DNA of 64,000 nt from Cryptomeria japonica (GCF_030272615.1 NC_081412.1:540782335-540846334), one strand, 5' to 3'. Counted from the first letter of the stretch, positions 34,870 to 46,960 are shown. The notes: a model not told the origin generated them from the letters alone. Program-made: numbers and translations.

Positions 34870-35624
34870 TGTTAATGTTGTAGCTTCGGAAGTTATCCTT
34901 AAGACTACATAAATTAAATATGTGAATGGCCTATCGGCCTTACATATTTAATAATTCTATCTCCAGACTATGCGTAATCATGGTCTCATTCATAGATCTG
35001 ATTTCTATCATTTGCCGATATCATTTATACTGAATTGTTACTACATTAACAATGATCGTTTTCCTATGTATAACCGACTATGGATTATATTGGTTTAATT
35101 ATGATTTGAATCTGTTTTAATTATGTATAACCAATTATGTATTACATTGGTTTAATTATATTGAATCGATTAAGAATGTATAATCGATTATACATATTGA
35201 TTCGGTTTAATTCTAACCGATTATAATTGAATCAGTTTACATGTATAAACCGATTCAATTATGAATCGGTAATAGTTGTGGCTCTTGGAATGAGTCACGA
35301 CTTATGTATAAGTCTATTGCTTCATATTTAAATAGCATAGGACTTTGATTGTAATGTCACCTCAATAATCATATAGCCAACAACTCGATAATTCATTATG
35401 ATATCAGATCTTACAATCTCTATATCAGATGGGGCCATAATGTATTGGAGATTTTTGCTCTCCACATAAAGTTTATTCTTCAGAAATATACGTACAGATT
35501 AGAAGATCAAATACATATTGTAGATCATTAACCATCTTCAGCAATATCATAACCTTGAGTGGCGAATAATATTCTTAACTGATTAAACACATTGTTGGGA
35601 GACCAATCTGATCAAAATTTAACA
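34870..35624 (+). repeat. Element B LTR, second copy (755 bp, expanded)
   Basis: Same ends as the first LTR. It carries about 200 extra bases at 35052-35260, made of inverted and direct repeats such as AACCGATTATG, ATTGGTTTAATT and GAATCGATTAAG. It has a PPT on its left and a primer site on its right, so it serves structurally as 3' LTR of one unit and 5' LTR of the next. Confidence 0.9.
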
Positions 35625-35636
35625 TGGTATCAGAGC
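35625..35636 (+). promoter_or_regulatory. Copia primer binding site (second copy)
   Basis: TGGTATCAGAGC directly after the expanded LTR; identical to 22349-22360. Confidence 0.9.
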
Positions 35637-35720
35637 TAGCCTAAGGAAAGATCATATCAGATTTATAAAAGCGAGATTATCCTTCTACTACCGTCTTCAA
35701 AATCATCGTCTCCTATCAAC

Positions 35721-36134
35721 ATGAAGATGGTGAATGGGATTAGAGTTGAAGACAGACTTGAAGGAGCATCTAACTTCGTATCTTGGAAGTTTAGAATCAT
35801 GCTTGCCTTGAGTGAAAACGAATTAGATGGATTTGTGAAGAAAGCCATACCGGAACCAGAAGAAGAAGATGTAAAGCTTCAATGGATGAGAAAGAACAAT
35901 AAAGCCATGAAGATGTTAGTTGACTCAGTGAAAGATCATATTGTGCCAACTATCTCCAAGATGGAGACTGCCTATGGCATGTTCAAATCATTAGAGAATA
36001 TGTATGAGATAAACAACACAAGCCGAGCTCTTGCTCTAAAGCAACAACTCCATCATGTCGAAATGACAAAAGGCGAATTCATCACCTCATACTTCATGAG
36101 GATTACTGAATTGCAAGATCAACTCTTTACTATT
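35721..36134 (+). pseudogene. Copia gag, second copy, truncated
   Basis: Nearly identical to 22445-22858 (only a handful of base differences by eye), including FVSWKFRIMLAL and the ALALKQQLHHVEM block. One change creates an upstream ATG, so it can start two codons earlier. It stops at the same CTATT site where the gypsy element entered the first copy, followed by exactly 26 nt of that gypsy LTR (36135-36160) and then unrelated DNA. Confidence 0.9.
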
Positions 36135-36160
36135 TGTTTGCCTCACTGGGTAAACAGAAC

Positions 36161-36431
36161 GAATATCATGCCTCCTTAAAGACGAAGGGCCCAGCCCTAT
36201 AAGGATTCAGATGATGCCTTAAGGCAATCCAAATCCTTTTTATTTTCCTATCCTAGTTACACAAAAACAACAACAATGAAGAGCCAACTTCTAATATCCC
36301 ATAGGTTGGTTAATGAATAGCAATTCAATCCCACATTTGTGGAACTTCGCAAGGATGTATCTCCTAAGCATTAGCTTTAGAGATCAATTGTTCTTTTTTG
36401 GCACACCTGGTGAGACCAATGAAGCGGGTTT
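36161..36431. other. Junction DNA right of element B
   Basis: Unrelated to element B or the gypsy LTR. It contains GGCACACCTGGTGAGACCAATG shortly before the following gag start and is probably that element's leader. Confidence 0.4.
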
Positions 36432-37475
36432 ATGAGCCAAAGGCCTATTACAAGTTCGCAGACAACACAAAATCCAAGCTTATTACTACCCCCATTGGTG
36501 ACCATAACTCAAGCAAGGTGTTCTAGACCAAGCACAACACAAGTTCAAATGCAAGTTCAGATGGCCGCTCTAGTGCCTCCTAGAAATTTCGTGGCATGGA
36601 ATAGCGGTAGTCCGCTTATTGCTCCTACTCCAATTGTGCGGGACCCTATTCTCGCTAATACTTTAAAGGCAGTCCCTAAAAGTTCATAGGGGAAGACTTC
36701 AAGACATTGGTTGAACATCTTCAAGATGTGGCCGATGTGTGTACGGTGCATCATGTTACAAAGCAAAATGTGGCGTTGAGATTGCTCATCGCCTCCTTTA
36801 AAGGGAAGGCTCTAGATTGGTACAAATCACTGCCCCCAAATTCAATTGGTACCTGGGATCAACTTGGAGATTGGTTCTTCGATCATTTTATAGAGAAAGG
36901 TGGCATGCCTTCATTAATTTAGCAGTTGATAACCATCAAAAGAGCTACTCAAGAGGCTATCACAAATTTCAACACTAGGTTTCATAGAAATTGGTAGAGA
37001 CTTTCAGTATCGACCAAACTCCCAATAGGTATGGCAATAGTCTTTTACTTGAAAACCTTTAATTCGGATAAAGTTGTAATGATCCATTCGCTAGGAGGTC
37101 AAACGCTTCCTAATGCATATGTCTTGGTGGAAGAGTTGAGAATAACTTAATAGATGCTCGTAGACTTTCCCCTTGATTACCTATGCTTGTATTCGCTGAA
37201 ATATCAACACCGTCGCAAGATGTTGCCCCTAGTACTTCTTCCATGCCACCTTCCATTTATGTTTGCCCTAATGCTCAAACAAACGTGTATGCTTCCTCTT
37301 CATTAGCCACAAAGATGAATGATATGAAAAGCCTGTTGCGAAGCTTCTCTAATGAGATAATCAACCTTAAAAGACAACAAGCCATGCTTTCAAAGCCTCC
37401 TTATCAAAATTATCAAGGAGCTACATATGGAGGACTTCAGTTTAAGCGTCGAGGAGCTAAGATTGACCCCTCATA
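36432..37475 (+). pseudogene. Gypsy gag pseudogene
   Basis: A Ty3/gypsy gag relic (retrotransposon gag family). It has an N-terminal segment MAALVPPRNFVAW, a one-base frameshift near 36685, then ALRLLIASFKGKALDWYKSL and GTWDQLGDWFFDHF, a stop at 36920, IKRATQEAITNFNTRF, and further stops near 36995 and 37150. A final open stretch (37183-37475) holds a SLLRSFSNEIINLKRQQAML helix of the kind that precedes the zinc knuckle. It is a different family from the gypsy element at 22859-32566. No LTR could be assigned. Confidence 0.75.
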
Positions 37476-38694
37476 GCCGGAAATAGGCTCTTTTTTATTT
37501 TCCATTGTCACAACTTTTCGCCATGGTGTCAAAATTTTGCAAACAAGATATCATCAAAAAGTTGTTTCTGCAATGCGGATCAATCATTTTACCAAATTTT
37601 GCTGTAGATGAATTTATTGCTTCGTGGAGTCAAATTTTCCCTTTCGGACCTTATATCTAATAATTTTTAGCTAGGATCTCCAATCTTTGTGATTTCTGTA
37701 GCATTGGAAAGGTATTGAGGAGCTTTCTCATTGTACCCATGCACTTTTTCTGGATTTAGCCGTAGGTATATTTTATATAATTTTTTGCACATTTGGCATT
37801 GTGATTGATTACTTGGACATCCTAACTCATGGATAGGTTTTGTGATGCAGTCACCGGTTAGGAGGGACCTCAAAGAGATCAATCCGGACCGGGCAGCAAG
37901 AGTAAACACAATGGAAACAAGAGGATATGATGGAGGCAATGCATAACTGAATGAATTAGATCATGAAAATTGATTACAGATAACCGGTAACATCTAGATT
38001 ACAAGATTTGGCTCACTAACCTGCTACATACATGCTCAATTACAAAATTGGTCAACTTTGGACGTCTAAATCTAGGATCTATCTCTATGTTCTATTTGAC
38101 CGACTTCTAATGCTCAATTACAATGATTTATATGATCCAAGGGGATCCGATCGGCCAAAAGGGATCAAATGCCAAAGAACAAGATCAAACGTGTAAAACC
38201 AACAAGTTGGCCTCCGCCAAAGAGATTCCTTCGGAAAATCCAAAGGATGAAGTGCAGATCAAAGGGAAGGTTGGCCACATGCCAAGGAACATTGGAATCA
38301 ACGAACTGGGCTCCGCAAGCTACGAAAATGATCCGGTAGGTTCACCAATGCAAATAGGTCCAAGTCGTTCCAGTGCTAGAAAACTGACTCGGAATCTGGA
38401 ATCAATATTTTGCCGAAAAATGATCCAAATGCTGCACGGTTTAGGAATAAGGAAGATGATCATGTCCTCGAGCAAAATCCAACTCCACAAGATCTGGTGA
38501 GCCAATGCAAGAAAATACAAAAAGAAATTTTGAAATTGCAAAACAGAAAACAAACAGAAAAGAAATATTTTTGGTTGATGCAAGATTGCCAAGAACTGGG
38601 GATGTTCCTACATCATTTTGTCTTTTTGGGAAGGCTTCACATGCAATATTCATCCTATTTGGGAGTTTCTAATTGATTTTGATAGTTTTTGTCT
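37476..38694. other. Unassigned, retroelement-like DNA
   Basis: No clear domain. The stretch 37850-38560 is richer in CCGG/CCGGT words than its surroundings and may be an LTR or leader of an unidentified element. A 125-codon open frame at 38123-38500 has low-complexity Lys/Asn composition and no recognised family. Confidence 0.35.
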
Positions 38695-38992
38695 TGTAAT
38701 TTTGGAGAAATCTCCATCTATAATGGGTTTTTCATTTCATGCTTCTCTGTTCATCTTGAAAAGGGGTAACTATAAACAATGGAGTGATGGCATCATAAAA
38801 CAATTTGGATGGTTTCATTTGTTGCCACATTTTTACGGTCTTGTTCATTCTCTAGGTACACTCAATAAAAAATATGCTTGGAATTGTCTTAGGATTTATT
38901 TCAATGGATGTTGATGATGATTTTTTGAATGCTCTTTTGCATTTTGAGAGTTCTCATGCTCTTTGGACAATTTTGAGAGATAAGTAATATAC
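38695..38992 (+). pseudogene. Copia gag fragment
   Basis: Reads LKRGNYKQWSDGIIKQFGWF, then after a frame change near 38895 DVDDDFLNALLHFESSHALW and TILRDK. This matches the copia gag pattern (NYxxW near the start; ...A.LW..L...Y later). A stop follows directly. No LTR or pol could be linked to it. Confidence 0.6.
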
Positions 38993-39900
38993 ACCCTTGT
39001 TTTTTGTTTTTTTCATTTCTGTTTTAAGTAGTTTATAGAGAAATAGACGGAGATGCAGAAAGGGTTTATTTTGCAACAATCACACTTGCAACAATATAGA
39101 GAATGGAAAAACTTACAAAATCACAATATTCAGAAAACCCTGCTACCATTGATATTTCAGATTTATACCCAAAACTGAAAATACAATGTTTCATCAAAAT
39201 AAGATATACCCTATTACCTAAATAATAAAATCACATTACAATGAGATATTAAACACACCCATTTGCTGTTTACAAATTATATTGATGTTATCATTAAAAA
39301 CCAACAAATTGGAGACCCAAATATGGATGCCACTCTTTCAAAACTGATATATCTTCCATAAAATGGGTACTACTTAGCATACAAACCTTGGATGCCTCAA
39401 ATGTAGCAACAAAACCCCTCGAAAATGGATGCCTAGACTCCTCCCAATCTTGCACGTCTATCCCTAGCCTGTACGGCCAGTTAGGGTAAGATTGGTGAGC
39501 GGAGTGTAAACAACAAACAAAACTCTTCAATCTTCCCCAAATCGAACTCTTTCAAATATTCTGTGTGTATTCTGTATTCAAACTGAAGATAGAAGCCAAC
39601 AATGAAGCCCAACTGTGATTCCTAGATGAAATTACAAAAAATTCCTCCAGATTATATCTTTCACTAACATAGAGGATGTTCCTTGCAAGGGTTTTCGTCC
39701 TCACAAAGCCATAGGATGAACAAATTCAACCAACAAATGTGTTTCCAAAATATCAAATTCAAGCATATGCAAATGAACTAAAAAAATTGTCTTTTATAGG
39801 CTCCCAAAAGCCCATGCCCAACCAAGAGGATTACTTTTAATTTAATTAAAAACTCCTTATGTTTCCCCAATGTTGGTGCCCACCCCAATAAAGTTAGTTT
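38993..39900. other. Unassigned DNA
   Basis: No domain or terminal repeat recognised. A 78-codon minus-strand frame at 39294-39530 is isolated and probably chance. Confidence 0.4.
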
Positions 39901-40990
39901 ATTCAACATTTGTTGTTAAGTTTTGGTGATCAGATTATGCAGACAATAATTTCACAATTGAGGATCTACAAACTGCTTAATATAGTTGATTCTCTATTTG
40001 CTGTGGATGAATGCACATTGACTGCTGTAAAACCTCCTTACTGCTGAAGATGAAGGTCTACACACTTTGCTATGAATCGTTGAAGAAGATATACCAGTCT
40101 GCTGAAGATTTGAACTGCTTGTGTGATCGATTTGAATTGTTGAAGATGAACAAAGAACATGATCTGTCAGATAATGCACGATCTGCTGAAGTGAATGTAT
40201 TCGATCTGCTTGATAGTTAGATGATTCGATTACCTTTGAAAGAGAGGAGAAATCGAATCATATACGTGGATGGAGGAAGCCAATCAACACATCTCTTCCA
40301 AGATCGGTTCCTCATCAACAATCACGTCTCCTTAATAATTACGTCTTCTCATTAACTATTAGTTATATTTGATTAATATCCTTTGGTGTCAATATAACTA
40401 ATAAGTCTTTATGACAAGGAGTGGCGGGTTTGCAATTATGTGTTGCAAGGTCAGTATTTTAATCAATATCATTTAATTAGTGTGAAAGGCTGATAGGCCA
40501 CTCAAACATTGAATGGTTAAGTCGGTCTTGAAGTGTATTCTATATCCGATCTACAGATTACATGAGTCCACCGTATGCTATCTATCTACTGTTATATTCT
40601 CCCGATATGCTATTTGTCTCTCACTTATGTTGTTCATCGATGGAAGGGAGAATGTGTATGTATATCCCCCGATAGGAAGCGTCTTTCCTCAGGGAGATGC
40701 GATTGCTGGAGATCGCACCCTTCCAAGGTGGCAGACCATGAACAATTACTTGCCTTGTTTGTTAGCAATACGGATTACTATCACAATCAGTTGTAATCAT
40801 TTGTTATCAACATTAATTATCAGATCTGGATTACAATCCTGATTAGTAATAACATATGATATATAATTATGCATTAGATGAGGTTTAATTAATTTGTCTA
40901 AGGCCGAAGGCCACTTAGACAAATAGGTTGACTTTGTCGGTCCAGAAGGAGTCCGACCACAGCTACCCCATCATCAACGTTTGTCACTTG
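39901..40990 (-). mobile_element. Copia-like LTR sequence, boundaries uncertain
   Basis: Contains a GGCC-centred hairpin (TTTGTCTAAGGCC at 40893 pairing with GGCCACTTAGACAAA to 40923) like those in LTRs A and B, plus repeated TGCTGAAGAT / GATCTGCTGAAG words at 40040-40210. No matching LTR, primer site or TSD was located, so the extent is approximate. Confidence 0.35.
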
Positions 40991-41371
40991 CCCTTTTAAT
41001 TTTAACTTTGGCACCCATATAGTCATATTAAATAAATTAAATATTTCTTTATTAAATAATGGTAAAGAAATATTTAATTTAACTTTATAATTTAATATTA
41101 TTTTAAATAAATATACTGGACCACATTAAAACCCAAAATATCAACATCCAATGCATTCATCGACATTCTGAAAATAGAAACACTGTCAACTGACCAAGTC
41201 GGTGTCCAACCTGATACTAAAAGTATGGGGAAATTGTCCAAAACCACTTCAGAATAGGGTGTTATGCAAATCTTAACTGCCTAAACTCAATGAAACATTA
41301 GTCATTGCCAAAAAGCTAGATCAAATTGTCATCATGAGTCCCCTAACCCTAACTTATTAGCTTACAGGAAC

Positions 41372-42558
41372 TGTCATGTCCCCTAATCAATGAAAAACGA
41401 AAGTATAAAAAGATATTAATTATTTTATATAAATTCTTTCCTTTCATTTATATAAAAACATTAATATTTACAAGAATGGTTTATATTTGCCTAACACCGT
41501 AATTAGTTCTAACTATTACGGGATTTTTCAACTGATCGCTGATAATAAATGGATGAGCACGAACCGAGAGGGGGGGAAGGGTGGAATCAAAGAATTCGAG
41601 GAAAGTCTAGTGGAAGCCTGCGTCTGTGAAATACACAACCCAGCATCTCTTAACCTTTCGTCAGTCTCTTAGACTGGCCTATTGGTCATACACTACGGAA
41701 GAAGAAATCATTGGTCATCACAGAATGAAGTCCCGATGAGAATGGAGTATATTGGAGAACGTTTAATTACAGTGTCAAAACGCTACATTGCGGAATGCTT
41801 AGAAATTGCAAATGCGGAAAGGAGTGTGACACGAAGCAACGGGTGCACGTGAACTCTTCACGTCATCGCTCTCTCTGCAATCCCGAGCACAAAGCCAAAT
41901 CGGAGAATAGCGGGAAGTCCAGTACATATTTATTCCAGTGTCCATCCAGGAACCCGATATTGGGTATGCATTCGTCCTCCATGCAATTCGCGGGGCAGCG
42001 TAACCAAGAGTATAGGGAAGGGGGACGTGTAGGATTATTCCCGTGAAGTTGCCGAAAGGAAATACGGGATGTGGAACTGCAAATTGGAAGTGTGGAGATC
42101 GACTGGCAGAGGAACTGCACAACGGAAGTATTGTGATCGTAGCACACAGGCAGTTGCTGGCAGCGAACGTCTACGAAGAGCGTCTTCTCGTGTGTACAAC
42201 GAATTCTCTTTGAAGACCAACAGGTGTACAGCGTCGACCATTATGGAGCAGATAACAGGTGCAATTTGTATTTGTATATATACTGAATAAGTGCACTACA
42301 TATATTTGAATAACGAATGCCTAAGTTCTATCAATTACGGAAATAACAACAAATAGGAAGGGAATTGCAATTGTATGAATGAGAAATATCACTGCCTGTA
42401 TGACATTCCTTGTTTCGTCATATCCCACTAGCTAAATCGGGAAAGATTTTGCAAATGAACTGAACAAATGTTTAATAAATAATTAAGGGATTTTACAGGA
42501 ACCCACTGAATAGGCTAATGGTCCACCATGTTTAAGTGCTTAGGAAGGGGACATTACA
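41372..42558 (-). mobile_element. LTR with 12-base terminal inversion (TGTCATGTCCCC...GGGGACATTACA)
   Basis: On the minus strand it starts TGTAATGTCCCC and ends GGGGACATGACA, 1187 bp, the same layout as the solo LTR at 1648-2903. The flanks GGAAC and TGATA do not match. It may be a solo LTR from recombination between copies, or a flank may have mutated. The interior is locally GC-richer (41.6-42.2 kb) with short overlapping open frames but no recognised protein. Confidence 0.5.
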
Positions 42559-42600
42559 TGATACATTAAGATCCTAATACTCAACAATTTGTAGATTACC

Positions 42601-43152
42601 TTGTTTCAGACTATCTTGTGCCTCTTCATTTTTTCAGAAAGAATACCCTATGAATATGATACTATTGGAGAGTTTGATGCTTTAGAGTACTCTGAAATTT
42701 CAGAAGATGAGGACGAATTCACTTCAAAGGTTCCTAGTTCTTTAGAGACAGTCGATTCACCTTCAATGATTCCTTGTGTAGAGTCATTGATTGAGACTTC
42801 TATCATTCCCATTTAACAGGACCATCATTGTCTTATATCTTTGTGGGATGATTACTTGACATGTATTTTAGACTTGTTTGGGGAGTCTGACATATGGAAT
42901 TTGGAGGACACATTTGAGGGGTTATCTCTTCTCTTTGTTGACAGTCATTGCATTACCATTATCAACCCATCATTGCCCTTGGAGCTTGTTCAACATCAGT
43001 TTCTGCATAGTCCTTGTTTCTTAGGTTCTTTGATTGGGCATGTACCTAATTGGATTGTGGCATCATCATCTTTTCTAGACGATGAGACATTTGAGAAGAT
43101 TTCGAAGATATCATCATACATCTTCATGGCTCTTCATTTGAATCCTAATTGA
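42601..43152 (+). pseudogene. Unidentified 3' ORF of a retroelement
   Basis: One frame with a single in-frame stop (42814-42816). It is acidic at first (YDTIGEFDALEYSEISEDED), then hydrophobic with LWDDYLTCILDLFG and LEDTFEGLSLLFVDSH. It ends about 460 bp before a PPT/LTR junction, the place of an extra 3' ORF or polyprotein tail in LTR elements. No motif I can name. Confidence 0.4.
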
Positions 43153-43574
43153 ATGTGAAACATTCTTGCATTTGTTATTGGCTTTGTTTCTTTTGAAAGG
43201 GAGACAAATTGTTTGTCAACATTTGATTATATTTTGTCTTCAAACACTTACTTTTTTTGCAGGTTATTAGACATGGTGGGGGAGGTAGCGGTGGGGGGCT
43301 ACATAGTCTCTCTTTTTCCCTCTTACATGGGGATATCAATTGTATCTTCGTGATGGATTAGTCCTTGGGAGGTTTTTATAAGTCCTCCATGCATCACTCA
43401 TTTCATCACTTGTACATGATTGTCATTTGCATTCTGTCTTTTGGAGAGGGGTTTTTTCCCACATGGTTTTTCTCCTTTACTCCATTTGTGGGAGAGCTTT
43501 TGCACATGGGTACCTAAAATGGCCTCGTAACCGGGACCCCTTCATGCATCATCTTTGCATTTTTGCATCATTTG

Positions 43575-43720
43575 CATTGGTTTGTTCATCCCTAAGTTGC
43601 ACTTAAAGGGGGGTGTTGGTGTGAATAAGGTTTTGTATCTAACTAAGCATTGGTTTGTTCATCCCTAAGTTGCACTTAAAAGGGGGTGTTGGTGCGAATA
43701 AGGTTTTGTATCTAACTAAT
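43575..43720 (+). repeat. 73-bp tandem duplication over a PPT/LTR junction
   Basis: Two copies of a unit starting CATTGGTTTGTTCATCCC, each containing CACTTAAA(A)GGGGG followed by TGTTGGTG, i.e. a polypurine tract and the first bases of the LTR. They start at 43575 and 43648. Confidence 0.85.
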
Positions 43721-44035
43721 TCATTTGTAGGTCCTATTCACATGTTAACTTAGGTTCTAGGGAATCCTTCTAAATGTCTTAATTGTTATAAGATCTTACT
43801 TTATCTTTTAGCATTTAATTCATGTGTCCTAGGTCATTTAATACTTGTTCATGACCTTGCCTATATAAGCAAGGGCATTGTACATTTTCTAATATGGATC
43901 ATAGATCATCATTTGATCATATCTCATAGATCTTAAAATTAAGCAAGCTCATTTCTTGAATTCTCTCTTGTGGGAGGTTATCTCTGTTTTTGCATTTGAT
44001 CCAGGAGTGTTGAGCTAATCTTCACTGCCTACACA
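43687..44035 (+). mobile_element. 3' LTR (349 bp) of an LTR retrotransposon
   Basis: Begins TGTTGGTGCGAATAAGG after a G-rich PPT and ends CACTGCCTACACA. A TATA motif, GCCTATATAAGC, lies near 43859. It follows the unidentified 3' ORF. The matching 5' LTR was not found in the window. Confidence 0.65.
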
Positions 44036-44069
44036 ATAATGGCGAGAAAAACCAGAAGTGGTGTTTGAG

Positions 44070-44325
44070 AGGTCCGAGGAGACATGAGAGGCATAAAAAA
44101 GGAAAAATATTAAGGTTAAATAGATAATTACAAATTGAGAATTCTAGTGCTGCCAATAAAAATGCTTTAATGGCCAGAACTAGGGGAGCAAACTTCAAAG
44201 CCCGAGAAGACATGAGAGACATAAAAAAGAAAAAATATTAAGGTTTAACAGATACTTACAAACTGAGAATTCTAGTGCTGCCAATAAGAATGTTTTACAG
44301 CTAGAACTAGGGTGCAAACTTCAAT
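44070..44325 (+). repeat. 128-bp tandem duplication
   Basis: Two copies starting at GACATGAGAG (44081 and 44209), sharing GAGAATTCTAGTGCTGCCAA. A weaker paired repetition continues at 44460-44580 and 44680-44810 (CTCCTCA...ATATTTCC). Confidence 0.75.
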
Positions 44326-46830
44326 GCTGCACTGATTTTGATATTCTACTACTTTTTATTCTAGATTCTAGAAATATGTACAACAAAAAGTAGGGGAACA
44401 AAGATGCACAAGCACTGAATTTTTAAGAAGAAAGGAATGCATATAAACAGAAAGCTGATTACACTCTTTATCGACAGAAATCTCCTCAGTCACCACTATA
44501 AACACTTTTATTGAATGCTAAGATGAGACTACAGCATGGAGGACAATTTCAGTACTGTCAAATGAGCATCCTCTCCTCAAAATATTTCCTTTTTGTAAAA
44601 ATAAAGGTACGAAACTCATACTGAAAAAAAACTTGGGAACTGAAGAGGCATAAGTATTGAATTTATGTACTAGCAAGATGATCGCACTTCTTATGGACAA
44701 AAATATAGCTAAACACTGCATAAACACCTTCATTAGATGGCAACTTGAGACTTAAGCATATAGGACAATAATGTAACTATCAACTGATTGTCTCCTCAGG
44801 ATATTTCCAAAAAATAATATTACAAATTTTGTATGAATTCATTTGACAACATTAGGAAAATCTGAAAGAATAGCAACAATGTGTACATAAATGGAAAAAC
44901 TTTGCCTACATTCATTTAAATGTTAAACTATACATGTTATTTGAAAGCTTCAAGTCAAGATAAGGGAATGAACATAACAAAGATATTAAATTTAGTAGAT
45001 TTCCACAATCCATAGATTAAATTTGTTGCTGCTTCTGGTTTAGATTGCGTGTATTTTGTTACATCAACATTTCAGATCACACTCCGTGATCTATCATTAG
45101 GATGATAGAGACATATTTAACAAAATCTACAATCACTTTGACTTTTTGCCTAAGTTGCCGATTCGGGTACAGGTTCTGGTATGGGATACGGGTTTGGGTA
45201 TGGCAAATTTTTTTCTCTTGGGTATGGGTACGGGTACACCTGTATATATATATATATATATATTTTCAAATATCGAAGTTGTAAAATATAACTTTGAAGA
45301 AATGGGCAAAATCGTTTACTATCTCAGACTCTTATGCCAAGAAACTTGGTGGGATGATGATCATTTTTCATCCTACTGTTCTGCTGCAAACTGGGCCTTC
45401 ACAGTGAAACCATTATCAACATCTTGAAGGCAGTGGATGAGAGTCTCAAGATAGAGCAGGGAGGATATTGAGTCAGAGCACAGAAGAGGAAGGTGATATC
45501 ATTTTAAGATATCATAATTATACTTAAAGTCTGCATTACTCAATTTTAAATTTTAATGTAAAAAAAAAGTCAAAACTAGTCAAACATGTCAAAAGTACTA
45601 AATTTTTTCTCCTGGCTGACCTGCATGAGTTTTTGTAATCAATCTATCAGTGGATGACTGTGATTACTTGCATGATGTCAGCATACCTTCAACCAGTTGT
45701 TTTGTCGATTCGCATTGTTCAGGACACATGAAAATTGGGGCAGATAAAGATATAGGCAGTATTCTGAATGTATCATTGATTTGTAATGTTATTTTGCTTG
45801 GCCTGATCAAAGCAAGATTCATGAATAATAAATTAATACATTAATTTTTTTTAATAAAATTGAGAAAAGTGCTTCATATAAAATTTCCAAGGAACAGATA
45901 GTTACATCATCTGAGTAAGGGCTTTTGGCTGCTAAGAGTTACTTTCAATTATAAGGGTGTAATACTTAATTGTTGATGTTGGAGACTTTAGTAAAGTAGT
46001 TCAGCTGCTTTTTTTTTGAGCTCATCTCTACTTGTACTCATATTTGGCTCATTGCCTTCCATTCCTGAATGTACTTTGTTTGGGCAACTACCATAGAATT
46101 GTAGGTGCCTCCCCTCACAAAAACTATACCTTCCCTGCTGAGAATTTCTTGTAGATCAATCAGATGGAACAACCATGTTACATTTCATCTTTTTCAGAAT
46201 GGTCATAATTGCGTGCTGAAAGATAGTCTCGAAGTTTGATGGTGATGTGATTGCTAGTAGGTTGTATTGTAGTATGTGTTCTTGCTAAGTTTATTATTCT
46301 ACTTGGTTCATATTTTGAGAATTGTTTTGATTGGCACAATGGCAAACAAAAAGAACACTGAGCTCACATAAAACACATGTCAGAGTCTTTTCTGACTACC
46401 AAAAATGCTTGCCTATTGTTAATGAAATCCTATGCAGGAAAATCCCAACAAAAGAGCCATAAAGTAACATAACACGTTGTCTTTCTCTGGCATTAAAGCA
46501 GCATTCAAAATCTAATTTGAGAATCAGGAAGATAATAGCTCTAAAATGCCAGCTAGGAATGTTCATTTAGTCAAATTAAATAGCGAACCAGTATAAACTG
46601 AAAAAAATCATGACCAGAAAATATTCATTACGGCTAATGTTCTTTATTCTATAACATGTTCGGTGGGAATTTCTAATTTTTGTGTTAGTTTAGTTGTCCA
46701 TTTTAAGTCATTCCTCTAATCTTGTTAAATATTTGAGTAAAATATTTCTCCTGTGAAAATTATTAAAATTTTAGTTATGCTTGGGATCCTTCTGATTGTG
46801 GTGCATGTATTTTTCAAATGTTACAATCAG
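44326..46830. other. Unassigned DNA with a possible exon
   Basis: A GGGTAYGGGTAC-rich stretch and a (TA)n run lie at 45165-45262. A possible exon at about 45651-45767 (acceptor TCTATCAG; DDCDYLHDVSIPSTSC) could precede the exons at 46831 and 47143, but its donor is weak. Nothing else was recognised. Confidence 0.35.
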
Positions 46831-46960
46831 GTGGTTGACTTAGTCTCAGAACAAACAGATATTAAGCTACCTTGGAAAGTCTCATCAATCCCAGATCTTG
46901 ATGTTTGTAGTGAAGAGGAAACATATTCTTTATCTCCTGAGATTTCTTTTAAGGACTTTG
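46831..46960 (+). other. Exon-like segment, unidentified gene
   Basis: Acceptor TTACAATCAG, donor TTTG|GTGAGT. The frame reads VVDLVSEQTDIKLPWKVSS and PDLDVCSEEETYSLSPEISF and leaves phase 1. The next segment (47143-47244) also begins in phase 1 after a CCTCAG acceptor, so the two join without a frame break. The protein was not recognised. It may be part of a host gene with long introns or of a gene fragment. Confidence 0.5.

Larger units (their letters stand above)
21793..36160 (+). mobile_element. Element B: copia retrotransposon, LTR-gag-...-LTR-gag, hosting a gypsy insertion
   Basis: Order: LTR (21793-22348), tRNA-Met primer site, gag part 1, a 9.7-kb gypsy insertion (22859-32566), gag part 2, degenerate DNA with an RNase H tail, a palindromic array, PPT, LTR (34870-35624), then a second primer site and second gag copy ending at 36134, plus 26 nt of the gypsy LTR. 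Most of pol is missing. The second LTR is about 200 bp longer than the first, while shared parts and the two gag copies are nearly identical. This is not a simple insertion. It looks like two copies of one already-invaded element joined at an LTR by unequal exchange, the second then truncated. No target duplication was found on the right. Confidence 0.8.

Noticed and set aside
41799..42290. Cluster of overlapping open frames on both strands
   Set aside because: Local GC richness inside an LTR leaves all frames open; no conserved motif.
45165..45262. GGGTAYGGGTAC-rich stretch as a hAT terminus
   Set aside because: Resembles the GGTTCGGG end of the 12285 element only loosely, and no partner inverted end or duplication was found.
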